Positions 54,121-63,250 of a stretch of 64,000 bases of DNA are shown here, piece after piece. The first letter of the stretch is position 1, and every line of letters begins with the position of its first letter. Origin of the DNA: Homarus americanus (taxonomy: Eukaryota > Arthropoda > Malacostraca > Decapoda > Nephropidae); assembly GCF_018991925.1 (NCBI RefSeq), contig NW_024756914.1, positions 9,584,426-9,648,425 of the forward strand, written 5' to 3'. Under the pieces are notes generated by a model that did no database searches, had not been told where the DNA came from, and saw nothing but the letters and a program-made list of their open reading frames with translations. The translations under genes and the position numbers were made by a program.

Positions 54121-56582
54121 TGTAGGGTTACGTGAGGTTATGTTGCTAGCACTCAGGATGGGATTGATGGAACTCTAGGTGGTGGTTTTCTTATATAAAA
54201 TATATTATATACAAGACAATCTGGTGCTGGAGGTGCCGTGTGGTGAGAAGCTTGCTCAGAAGACACGTTCAGTGAGTAGCGTGCTTGAGGAGGTATCTGT
54301 GCAGGAGCTTCGTTAGAGGAGATGTTGGGTGTTGCTGTCCTCCAGGTTGAATGAGGGCTGGACAGCGAGGAGCTTGCTTGGAGGAGGTGTTGCGTGTTCA
54401 GGAACGTAGGGTAGAATGCCTCTCAATGGAGAGACTGAGAGCTTATATACACAGCAGCCGGAAGTAAACCCGTGGGAACTCGCCGGTTTTTGGCTCTGTT
54501 GCTAGGGAAGACGTAGCAGGTGGCGATCCCTCCCCCTGTGCACAGGGATACTGTAGCAGCTGGTGACCCCCCCCCCTGGGCAGCTCGTTTGGTTGCCAGG
54601 ATACTGTCGCATTGGAATGCGGATATGCAGTTGTAGGGGAGAGATCCACTACAATTCTCCCCCTCCCCTGGGGCGCTGTAGGAGACTTGTCGGCAGGGTT
54701 GTATCTCACATGTGAGACATAACGGTCAGGGGTGTGGACGACTCAGCCGCTACGGGTGACGACTCTGTCTGGAGGCACAAGATCTGTGGGAGAAGCAGAG
54801 GGAGAAGGAGGGTTGTGGGTAAGAGAAGGTTGTACTGGCGAGGAATGTGGTGCTTCTCTCGCGGCAGGTGCAGGGGTGCCGGGTGGGGTACCTGGGTCAT
54901 TAGGGCCGGCTGCGGGGTCGTCAGGAGCAGTAGGTACCTGAGGATGAAAAGAGGGTATGCAGAAATGTTGTGGGCGAGGTGGTGCTCTAAGTAGCAATGG
55001 TGGGCAGACTGGCGGAGGAGGTGCGGGATGAATGTGTTCAGGGCGGTGGGAAGGCTGGCGTGGGGCAGTAGCCTTGAATGCAGGAACTGCCTGACGTGGT
55101 GTTTGTAGTAGGTCGTGACGGGCAGCAGGAGTGAAGTGGTCAAGGTCAGAAGTAAGGCGTGTGATGTGCTGCTTGATAGTGGCGGAGGTTATGGCGTCTA
55201 CCAGTCTCCGTCGGTGTTGCTTCGCCGTGTAGTTGCAGGGAGCCTCACAGCGTCTAGCTTTAGCCCCAAAACGTTGATGGTACCAACAGAAGGTAGGTAC
55301 ATTGTGCTGGGGGCTGGCGGTGGGGTCTGGGGCAGGACAGGGGTGTTGGGGTTGGTAGGACACAGTGCGTGGGGCAGGAACAGAAGAAGCAGGCATGGAG
55401 GAGCAGAGCTGTTCAATGGTGTCCATCCTGCGGTTCAAGGTTTGCAACAGGTCCCTGATGTCTTGCTTGTCTGGAGGAATATTACTTCTCTGAGGAGCGT
55501 TGATCAGGTTGACAAAACCGGGGCTAAGTGGAGGTGTGACCACTGAGTGGTTTGCGACAGCATGGCACACAGCAGTGTATTCGTTGAATATACTATCTGC
55601 CGCGGTTGCGTAAAGTTCAGGTGTCGACGAGTAACCTACTGCGGACAGGGTGATAGGTACTTGTGTGGGGAGCTTTTGTGCGTGAAGCTGGCGCAGGATA
55701 GGGTCGGGAAGTCTGTGTGTGTGCCGGGAGTTCAGCCTACACATCTCCTCCCAGAGAAGTCCCAGAGTTGAGTTTCCAAGGGAGATTGAAGATAGGTTCT
55801 GCAGGAGACTGGGGCGGGTCCGTCGGTAATGTGTTTTTAAGGCGTCCCGCAGGGTGGTGAATTTTTGTTTTTTTGGAGGGTTGGAAGTAGTCCGTGATAC
55901 ATGCGTGGCGATTTCCGTGGGCAAGGAGGAGAGCAGGGCACCGTACTTTTGCTCGTCAGTAGCTTGTGAGCAGATGAGGATTGCTTCCACATGATCTAAC
56001 CAGTCCTCGACGTTGTGGTTGAAAGTCGGTAGAGAGATCCGTCCGTCCTCCATCCTGTGTGAGTGCGTTTTTCCGTGGGTCACCATTTGTAGGGTTACGT
56101 GAGGTTATGTTGTCTAGCACTCAGGATGGGATTGATGGAAACTCTAGGTGGTGGTTTTCTTATATAAAATATATTATATGAAAGACAGTCTGGTGCTGGA
56201 GATGCCGTTTGGTGAGAGGCTTGCTCAGAAGACACGTTCAGTGAGTAGCGTGCTTGAGGAGGTAGATGTGCAGGAGCTATGTTAGAGGGGATGTTGCATG
56301 TTGCTGGCCTCCAGGTTGAATGAGAGCTGGACAGCGAGGAGCTTGCTTGGAGGAGGTGTTGCGTGTTCAGGAACTGAGAGAAGAATGAATCTTACTGGAG
56401 AGAATGAGAGCTTATATACACAGCAGCCGGAAGTAAACCCGTGGGAACTCGCCGGTTTCTTGGCTCTGTTGCTAGGGAAGACGTAGCAGGTGGCGATCCC
56501 CCCCCTGGGCAGCTCGTTTGGTTGCTAGGATACTGTCGCATTGGAATGCGGATACGCAGTTGTAGGGGAGAGGTCCACTACA
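54121..56582 (-). mobile_element. Gag-only LTR retrotransposon (TR-GAG-like)
   Basis: The 5' LTR is 56088-56582 (495 bp), the 3' LTR 54121-54653 (533 bp, with extra sequence near 54540). Both run TGTAGTGGA...AACCCTACA on minus. The primer site TGGTGACCC (tRNA-Trp) and a polypurine tract (AGGGGAGGGGGAGAA) sit at the expected places. The interior is one open gag-derived frame; protease, RT, RNase H and integrase core are missing. Flanks ATGC/AAGC are a possible 4-bp duplication with one mismatch. A solo LTR of the same family is at 18925. Confidence 0.82.
54743..56086 (-). CDS. Gypsy Gag fused to the C-terminal pol tail
   Basis: 447 codons without a stop. The first ATG (56086) lies inside the tRNA-Trp primer site (AATGGTGACC); the second ATG, at residue 12 (MEDGRISLPTFN), is the likelier start. 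Residues 12-210 are a helical Gag capsid-like region (NVEDWLDHVEAILICSQATD is typical). Near residue 270 is a zinc-knuckle-like FCWYHQRFGAKARRCEAPC, spacing as in CsRn1-type Gypsy Gag (C-H-C-C). After RRRLVDAITSATIKQHITR the frame jumps to SDLDHFTPAARHDLLQTPRQ, which in the Gypsy copy lies after the integrase core (16765). The rest is Pro-rich tail. So an in-frame deletion of about the whole pol removed the enzymes. Cannot transpose alone; may assemble particles. Confidence 0.8.
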   Translation of the reverse strand: MVTHGKTHSHRMEDGRISLPTFNHNVEDWLDHVEAILICSQATDEQKYGALLSSLPTEIATHVSRTTSNPPKKQKFTTLRDALKTHYRRTRPSLLQNLSSISLGNSTLGLLWEEMCRLNSRHTHRLPDPILRQLHAQKLPTQVPITLSAVGYSSTPELYATAADSIFNEYTAVCHAVANHSVVTPPLSPGFVNLINAPQRSNIPPDKQDIRDLLQTLNRRMDTIEQLCSSMPASSVPAPRTVSYQPQHPCPAPDPTASPQHNVPTFCWYHQRFGAKARRCEAPCNYTAKQHRRRLVDAITSATIKQHITRLTSDLDHFTPAARHDLLQTPRQAVPAFKATAPRQPSHRPEHIHPAPPPPVCPPLLLRAPPRPQHFCIPSFHPQVPTAPDDPAAGPNDPGTPPGTPAPAAREAPHSSPVQPSLTHNPPSPSASPTDLVPPDRVVTRSG

Positions 56583-56657
56583 AAGCTATTACAGTATTTT
56601 TATTTATTTCAGTATGCCCATATTTACAACACCTACTACTGTATACTGTATCATGCC

Positions 56658-56713
56658 GATGCGCCTTGAGTAAAGTTTCGAACTCCGCTCTTTCGTCAAG
56701 GAAAGTGTCAGTA
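56658..56713 (-). pseudogene. CR1-type LINE, 5' endonuclease piece
   Basis: Minus strand: DTFLDERAEFETLLKA, equal to the start of the endonuclease at 63420 (DTFLDKREEFETLLKV). It is separated from its upstream part by the MITE 56714-57182. Confidence 0.75.
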
Positions 56714-57182
56714 CAGTAATATCTCTGTTAGCCGGAATCCCTCAAACCCGGAACTCTCCAATAGCCGGAATTTAAATTTTCTCGTAAAATCGTTCCCAAA
56801 GCCAAAATTTTCCAAAAAATTCCGGCCTTGAGAATGTATTTTCTGAAGGGCACATTTTCCATAAAATTCCCCCCAAATTTCCTGACTTGGAAAATTCCAG
56901 AAAATTTTGGGGATGGGGGTTTTATTCCTAGTTTGAGAGATGAAAATCAGGCGCATTTTCCGTTAATTCCGATAAATTTTTTCCGGTACATGCAAAAATT
57001 TCGGGGATGAGGGATAATTTTCTGGGTTCGAGAGATGATGTAATGGGCAATTTCTGGAACTTCTGAGAAAATTCCCGGGATGAGGGATTTTTTCCGGCTT
57101 TGAGAGTGTCGTCTCGTTATCCGGAAAACTCTCTCCCAGAAAGGCTCTGCACCAACTGTTCCGGCAAATGGAGATGTCACTG
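56714..57182. mobile_element. MITE, CAGTAATATCTCTGTTAGCCGGA family
   Basis: 469 bp. Left end CAGTAATATCTCTGTTAGCCGGA; right end TCCGGCAAATGGAGATGTCACTG; TA flanks at 56712-56713 and 57183-57184. Inside, several related segments with TTCC(G/A)GAAAATT and TTTGAGA repeat. It splits a CR1 fragment between ..KYAN(T) and DTFLD. Partial relatives at 38490 and about 46530. Confidence 0.85.
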
Positions 57183-57440
57183 TATTAGCGTACTTGACTT
57201 TTAAGCCGGAAACGGTCCTTGGTAACTTATCTGATCTTGGTAGTGACTCCGGTCTCCCTCCATTTTTAGCAGCTGCCTTGTTTACTAAACTCACCATATT
57301 TTGTGAGATGCGGCCACAGATGACATCGTTTACATGGCGCACGCATCCTCCTGGGTTGGGGAGTTTCTCCCTGTCCTCTGGTTCTGTACTGGTGCACTTG
57401 CAGCCACTACTCCCCCATGCACATCCATCCATTTTCCATT
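57183..57440 (-). pseudogene. CR1-type LINE 5' region piece
   Basis: Minus strand: VNDVICGRISQNMVSLVNKA, RSDKLPRTVSGLKVKYANT. It continues directly into 56713 once the MITE is removed and parallels 63250-63430. The Pro/Gly frame upstream (57440 and beyond) may be more of the LINE's first reading frame or 5'UTR. Confidence 0.65.
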
Positions 57441-58330
57441 GACTCCTCCCTCTTCTGCTTCAAGCACCTCAGGAGTTCTTTGTGCTGTTCCCTCTACATT
57501 ATCGTGTGATCTGGGCTTATGAATATCCAGTACCGCAAAATGCTTCGTTCCTTGCTAAGTTTTCTATCTGCCAAATGACTTCCGACTTTCATTCCACATT
57601 TTCTAGTGTGATTCTGAGGGGGCGGGACTTATTCTCTTGCCTTTGTCCTAGCTTCCTCACTTTGTAAGGGGTACCCGACAGGTTCAGAGCCTTTGCATAA
57701 CTACAGGTATTCCGAACCTCCAACTATCGTGTGTTTTCCTCTGACTAACTCTCAGGGACTCCAAAGATGACTACTGTATATTGTTCCTGTGATCCCATCT
57801 CAGTAGGTCTACTAATTATGATCTTTTCAACACTTCTGCAGAGTTCCTAGCTGCTGCAAGACCTGTTTGGATCCAACAGTTCTCTCAGTCACCTTCTGTG
57901 GTCCTGTACAGTACTGCACCTAATGTTATTAATTGAACTCATTTTCTGGAAATTCAAAATTTTAACATAACCTAGTCAACAATTTTGTTGAAATGATTTA
58001 AAGTGAGATTAGGTTAGAATTTTGAAATCCCAGAAACCATATCAGTGAATTTATTACAACTTATCCTCTACTGTAGAATGTCATGTGGAATATGTACAGT
58101 ACCCATTAATAATAATGACTCAAAGTCACTAGGCTGCTGTGGCCTACAGGAGGTTGAGATTGTGTGAATGTTTATTGTGTACGAAATTATCATTATTGTT
58201 GTAGCAAAGAGAAGAGCTTTAGAATAATGTACAGTACTGTGTAATTTTGTTTAGTGTTTATATAGTTACCAACATTGTTTGTTGTTGTAAAAAGATAAGG
58301 GTAACATTTGTCTGAAACTTTGTATTTCAG
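57441..58330. other. Non-coding stretch before SLC25A38 exons
   Basis: The left part may still be LINE sequence. The remainder is AT-rich and has no exon that I can match to the N-terminal part of SLC25A38; that exon (with the first PxDxxKTRxQ repeat) was not found. Confidence 0.4.
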
Positions 58331-58418
58331 ATCTGGTGGTTCTGTTGGCATGTTTGCCATAGTAGGCAAAGTGGTGCGTAATGAACGTCTTTTTGGATTA
58401 TGGAAAGGCATGACTCCT
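58331..58418 (+). pseudogene. SLC25A38: SLC25A38-like exon A
   Basis: Acceptor TATTTCAG. Reads SGGSVGMFAIVGKVVRNE and RLFGLWKGMTP; human has [25 protein letters not shown]. Donor CCT|GTAAGT. End of the first carrier repeat. Intact. Confidence 0.88.
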
Positions 58419-58575
58419 GTAAGTGTTCTTGAGCAGTGTATGTCTACACTGATACTGTACTGTCTAGTTCTTTCATCTTGTTTGACTTATGAATAAGTTA
58501 GATTGAAGTGACTGACTATACTATTTATACACAACAGTGTATTGAAACTAACAATGTTACATTTGTAACTTTCAG

Positions 58576-58752
58576 AGCATCTTCCGTTGTGTGCCAGGTG
58601 TTGGCCTGTACTTTTCATCGTTGCATTGGCTGAAGACCAACTTCTGTGAGGGTCAGCCAGGGCCTTTCGACGCCCTTATGCTTGGGGTGGTGGCTCGTAC
58701 CATCACAGGCGTCACCATGATTCCTATCACAGTCATTAAGACACGATATGAG
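58576..58752 (+). pseudogene. SLC25A38: SLC25A38-like exon B
   Basis: Acceptor AACTTTCAG, 59 codons in phase with exon A: SIFRCVPGVGLYFSSLHWLK ... MIPITVIKTRYE. This contains the second PxxxxKTRxE carrier signature (PITVIKTRYE, identical in human). Donor GAG|GTAGGA. Intact. Confidence 0.9.
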
Positions 58753-58974
58753 GTAGGAAAAGCTTATCTCACAACATTAAGACTATGTGCACTCTATCAT
58801 ATAAATGTGTTACAAGTATAGTATAATATAGTATAGTATTGGACACTTAAACAAGTTGTCTGATAAAACTTTAACCTGTAAGTTCTGTCAGTGATTAATA
58901 TTTATGAGATGTGTATTGAATATTACCTTTTATATTTTTAGAAAACAATTACTTGCCTGAAAATATATATTGTA

Positions 58975-58977
58975 CTA

Positions 58978-59030
<53 letters not shown>
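58975..59030. repeat. (TA)n microsatellite, left of a MITE
   Basis: About 28 TA units in the intron between exons B and C. Confidence 0.95.
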
Positions 59031-59032
<2 letters not shown>

Positions 59033-59108
59033 TCAATACTGATGTCAAGTCCGATAAAAAAATTTTTTTTTTTAATGGAATTTCTGGAAAATTTGGTAGT
59101 GTCATTTA

Positions 59109-59145
<37 letters not shown>

Positions 59146-59578
59146 CTGAGGCGGTCAAGTCCTGACGGTCGTAAGTCCACCTAGACCGACTTACGACTAC
59201 GTGGACTTTACGACCGTCGGGACTGACCGCCTCAGATAAAAAAAAAAAAAAAAAAAAAAAAATTTTTAAATGCATGCATTTTCTATACCGAAAAGTTTCA
59301 GTAAATGTAGTCTCCATGTATAATTAGAAAATTATGGGGGCCCCATGTGCATTCAGCTGACTACATTAAAGGTTATGCTCAGTCACACTGTATCCATTCC
59401 TTATTATTTATTACTTTCACTGTACTGTATCCATTCATCATTATTTATTACTTTTACTGTACTGTAATTCATAGATTTTAGTATTTTTTTTTTTTTTTTT
59501 TTTTATCTATATCGGACTTACGACCATATCGGACTTACGACCTGATTTGGTCCCTTAACCCGTCGTAAGTCGGGGTTT

Positions 59579-59580
<2 letters not shown>
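59031..59580. mobile_element. Inverted-repeat element inside a (TA)n run
   Basis: (TA)n stands on both sides (58975-59030 and 59581-59664). The right end ...ATCGGACTTACGACC...CCCGTCGTAAGTCGGGGTTTAGG is like the window start. Words GTCGTAAGTC / GACTTACGAC recur in both orientations throughout. It contains a 170-bp near-perfect hairpin (59103-59272). No coding frame. Confidence 0.6.
59103..59272. repeat. 170-bp hairpin with poly-T/poly-A arms
   Basis: CATTTAAAAATTT, a long T run, ATCTGAGGCGGTCAAGTCC, GACGGTCGTAAGTCCAC, a loop of about 20 bases, and then the complement back to AATTTTTAAATG. Arms of about 75 bp differ by a few bases (TGGACTTT versus TGGACTT). Confidence 0.9.

Positions 59581-59664
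<84 letters not shown>
59581..59664. repeat. (TA)n microsatellite, right of the MITE
   Basis: About 42 TA units. Together with 58975-59030 it looks like one run split by an insertion. Confidence 0.95.
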
Positions 59665-59668
<4 letters not shown>

Positions 59669-59780
59669 CTGGGAGTTTATGAATTTGGCCAAGGAACTTA
59701 TATATTTTGTTACATTCCTTATGATGTACTGTATATATATATTGTGACAAGTATTTATGAGTGTTTATTTGCTTCTACAG

Positions 59781-59985
59781 AAGGGAGGTATAGTTATGGT
59801 AGTATGGGAGAGAGAAGCTATGTGTTCAATCTACAGGAAAGAGGGCACCAGAGGCCTTACCTGTGGTCTGATTCCTACACCTCCTGCGGATGCTCCTTTC
59901 TGCCTCTATCTCATGTTTTATACACAAACAAAGAAGCGAGTACCACAGAGTGAAAGTTATGGATTTATCAAGCAGCTAGTTGATT
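59781..59985 (+). pseudogene. SLC25A38: SLC25A38-like exon C, frameshifted
   Basis: Acceptor TGCTTCTACAG. The expected Gly-Arg-Tyr-Ser-Tyr-Gly-Ser-Met-Gly run is present only in the other frame; the in-phase frame returns at AMCSIYRKEGTRGLTCGLIP. The next residues, which should be TLLRDAPFSGLYLMF, read TPPADAPFCLYLMF, losing one residue. MFYTQTKKRVPQ follows. The 3' border is uncertain. Confidence 0.8.
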
Positions 59986-60142
59986 TAAAATACATAAAGT
60001 GAAAAATATGCACCAAGATAACTTGACCTCCCCGACCTTTACAGAATCAATTTCTAAGTCACCCCGTGAGTGTGTTAAACAAAGCTTGGCTCAACAGGAT
60101 ATGGAAGGTAACATGGCTCCTCCAGTTCACTCTTCACTCTAG

Positions 60143-60355
60143 GAGTGCTGGCTGGGCTCATGGCATCAGCAGTCACCCAGCCCTTGATGTTGTCAAGACT
60201 AAGATGCAGGTTTACTCCACACAAATTCACCTCTTTCTATGAGGCTGTCTGGTATGTGAACAAGAAGTATGGATGATCTTACAGTTTTTCAGCGGCTGGT
60301 CCTCGTGATGTTACATGATTTATGGCAGCTATGGCATGGACTGTATATGAACAGG
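60143..60355 (+). pseudogene. SLC25A38: SLC25A38-like exon D, frameshifts and stops
   Basis: VLAGLMASAVTQP, then a one-base change of frame to DVVKTKMQVYSTQI (third carrier signature), another to TSFYEAVWYVNKKYG, then a TGA; after a further disturbed stretch with a second TGA the frame MAAMAWTVYEQ ends at a GTAAGT donor. The human protein has LMAAMAWTVYEE here. Confidence 0.85.
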
Positions 60356-61664
60356 TAAGTCACACAGATTTACTTGATCCAGGGTTATCATGTTAGTAAC
60401 TCGGGCAAATACAAAAACTGGTAAAGGTTAAGGAGAGTATTTTTCTTACTATGAGATCTTCAATGATATGATTGTTTCAAGGCCTAAGGGGATGCAGTTC
60501 CAACTGTCTTTTGACTTGCAAATGATAATGGCCTATAAAGAGCTTTATTTACCCAGGTATATTATTAATTATCATCGTTGTTTTATGGGCCATTTCTCTC
60601 CACGCTTGCATGTTAGCATGTATGTGTGAAGGTATTGTAATAATTATTTATAATTTGTTAATACAGCAATGCATAGCCCAAATGGTTTGGCTTTCAAGCT
60701 AGAATGTGAAATAAAATAAAATTAATAATCAGTGTCGTTTTTTTTTTTATATATAAAATGCAAAGGGTGCTGCAAAAATGCTCACAAAGATTTTAGCTCG
60801 TGGCATAAGGTATTACAGTAGAGCCCCGACATACAGCACCTACGGGAATTGAGAGATGGAGATTTTCTGGTTGGTTAACTTTCACTAATCCCCCTAATAA
60901 ATTCCTACACGCACCTGCTACAGGCTGACCTCGCAAATTTGTCTGGTAAAACTGGCTTTAACACTTATTCCATTCAATGTAAACAACGAGGTTTAGAAAT
61001 AAAGAAAATATAAAACTATAAAATGGTCATGTAAAGTGCCTGTAAGAAAGGTATTGACAGCAACTCAATAAAAGATGCAAGTACACAAGAGATGCAGTGG
61101 AGTAAATGGCAGACTGCAATAAATGTTGTTGATGTTTTGTAGGTAACTATGTGCCCAGAGCAAAGTTGGGAAAACTCAACATTGGGGATATATATCCAGA
61201 CCGCTAGATTAGTTCTGTTACCTGACAGACATGATCACTGCTGGTGGGGGGTGCTGAAGCCTACAAAGGCTCGCAGTTTGAAAACTTTCCCTCCAAGTGA
61301 AAGGAAGAATGTGTGTGTGACTGGTGAGAAGCGGATGTTGGTGGCGGCAGTGAGCATGGGCAGTAAAGAGGATAAATATGAGTAGACTTAAGCAAAGCAA
61401 TGAGTATGCGGGAGGTGGATGACAGGAGGTCCTGCTCAGAGCAGCGAGTATGATAGTTCTGCCTGGGTGCCAGGTTGAGATGGTTTGGGCATGAGAAAGG
61501 ATGAGCTAGGGCAAGAATGACATGGAAGAGGTTATTAGAGTTTTTCAAGGAACCTGGCGAGAGACTGCAAGAGACCAATATCCAACCAATGAAAATGTCA
61601 TAAAATGATGATTGTTGAGCACATTGTATATTTTGTGAAATTAATATTCAATATTTTATTTCAG
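60356..61664. other. Last intron of the SLC25A38-like gene
   Basis: No gene. At about 60826 one MITE-type end (ACAGTAGAGCCCCGACATACAGCACC) is seen without a partner. Confidence 0.4.
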
Positions 61665-61730
61665 ATCACAAAGTTTTGGGATGAAATGTTTTGGATTGAC
61701 CACCAGCTTATGAAACCCTACATCATTTAA
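61665..61730 (+). pseudogene. SLC25A38: SLC25A38-like terminal exon E
   Basis: After a TTTTATTTCAG acceptor, 21 codons (ITKFWDEMFWIDHQLMKPYI and one more) and TAA, in phase with exon D. The short tail differs from human, as expected for a carrier C terminus. Confidence 0.6.
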
Positions 61731-63250
61731 TGTGTAGAAGTGTATGAAATATTAATGAAGATACTATGAACTGCATCTATTACATCGAACGCGCCGTCTG
61801 GTATCACTCCCCTTTAAATCTCCAAAGAGATGTGTTTTTCATTTTATTAATAATTTTAAAGTGACCGCATTGCTACCATTTGAATACCAAGTCCACTACC
61901 AGCCCACAAAGTTGTATATATATATTAAAGAAATTTCTGCTAGACCTGTACGGACTGCACCAATAGTATTATTTAATCTAATTCTTCTGCAGGTTCAGAT
62001 GGGTTGCAGTACAATATTAACAGTCAGCTCTATTTTGTATCTTGAAATGTTACAGCACAATCTTGCAGCTTAAGTTACTGATGAGAATTGTAATCGATTT
62101 ATTAATATCTTTAGTTTAGGATCAGAGGCTTCTACTGTGATAATTTATGTTTCCTCTTGGTAGTCTTGTACTAAAAAGGTGTTAAGCACTTTTAAAGGCA
62201 TTTACAGATTCTTGTGAAGTTACAAATAACCCCTTTTTACTATTTCCTTCCTTTTATTGTTTTCACATACCATTTAGGTGATTATGTAAGGAAATAACAT
62301 AAAAATTAACTGCCTTTTTGAGGGCCTCTGTTAGAAAAATAACTGCCATTTGTGACTTCCCTGATAATCAGTCTCAAGTATATTAATTATTATCGTTTTC
62401 ACAAGTTAATGGCTAAATTGTTGGGGTTATTTAATAAATTAATGAACTATTTCATGTGCCTCTCATCCCATTCCTAATTTTATAAAGTCTGTGATTTTGG
62501 ATGGCTGGAGAAGATGAAAATGAAGGTACAGTTACATTTTGAATTAACTTGTAAATGAAGCGGTAATTTGTGGAAATTACTGTCAACTCCTCATTTAGAA
62601 GTTATTTATATAAACACAGTAAAATAACAGTATATTATAAGAGCTATTAGACTTTTGCTCCAAGTGCAGTACTGTATTGGGTATTTTAAAGGTAAAGCTT
62701 TTTAAATGTAAGCCAACTGATAACTTGCACATGATGTGTGTTTTGGTTTTGGGTTATTTTAGCTTATTTGAAGAGAAGCCTAGGACTGGATATCAAAATG
62801 CACTCTGGAGTCAACTGTCATACCACTGGCAGCAAAATCTGAAATACAATGTGTTTTAAGTGACAACTTGACTTTGTTAAATGAAAAGATACCACTGGTT
62901 TATACAGCATGTAGAATAATCAACAAATTGACTATGTATAAGTTTAAGTCAAGTTCAACTGTAAACACAGAAATGTTGTGGGTGAGGGACCAGGAGTCTA
63001 CAATAAAGGATAGATCAATTTAAGAATAATCAATATGGAAAACTTAAGTGGACTGCAATAAAAATACCAGCCATATAAAAATAATGATACAATCTCTAGT
63101 TACCATAAATGCCTATAGCTTCCACGTGATGTTGAACTGAATAAACACATTCAACACATTAACCAAAAGTGATCTATTTAAGGGAAGCTTTGTTTCTTGT
63201 AGGTACTCATATCCAGCAAGTCATGTGAGTGAGGCACCCACTGTCATCTC
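61731..63250. other. 3' flank of SLC25A38-like gene, no further gene
   Basis: AT-rich DNA, presumably starting with the 3'UTR. No repeat or domain was recognised. Confidence 0.4.

Larger units (their letters stand above)
58331..61730 (+). pseudogene. SLC25A38: Mitochondrial glycine carrier SLC25A38-like gene, damaged
   Basis: SLC25A38 imports glycine into mitochondria for the first haem step (5-aminolevulinate synthesis) and sits in the inner membrane with six helices in three repeats. Exons A (58331-58418), B (58576-58752), C (from 59781), D (60143-60355) and E (61665-61730) follow the family order with GT-AG borders. A, B and E are intact. C has a one-base loss followed by a four-base gain, restoring phase after about 11 wrong residues, and an altered LLRDAPF motif. 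D has at least two frameshifts and two stops but ends cleanly in MAAMAWTVYEQ|GTAAGT. The exon(s) for the first carrier repeat are missing. Either a decaying, intron-bearing duplicate or a real gene hit by sequence errors. Confidence 0.8.

Noticed and set aside
54743..56086. Domesticated host gag gene
   Set aside because: The frame is still framed by LTRs, a primer site and a polypurine tract, so a mobile element explains it; domestication would need expression and conservation data.
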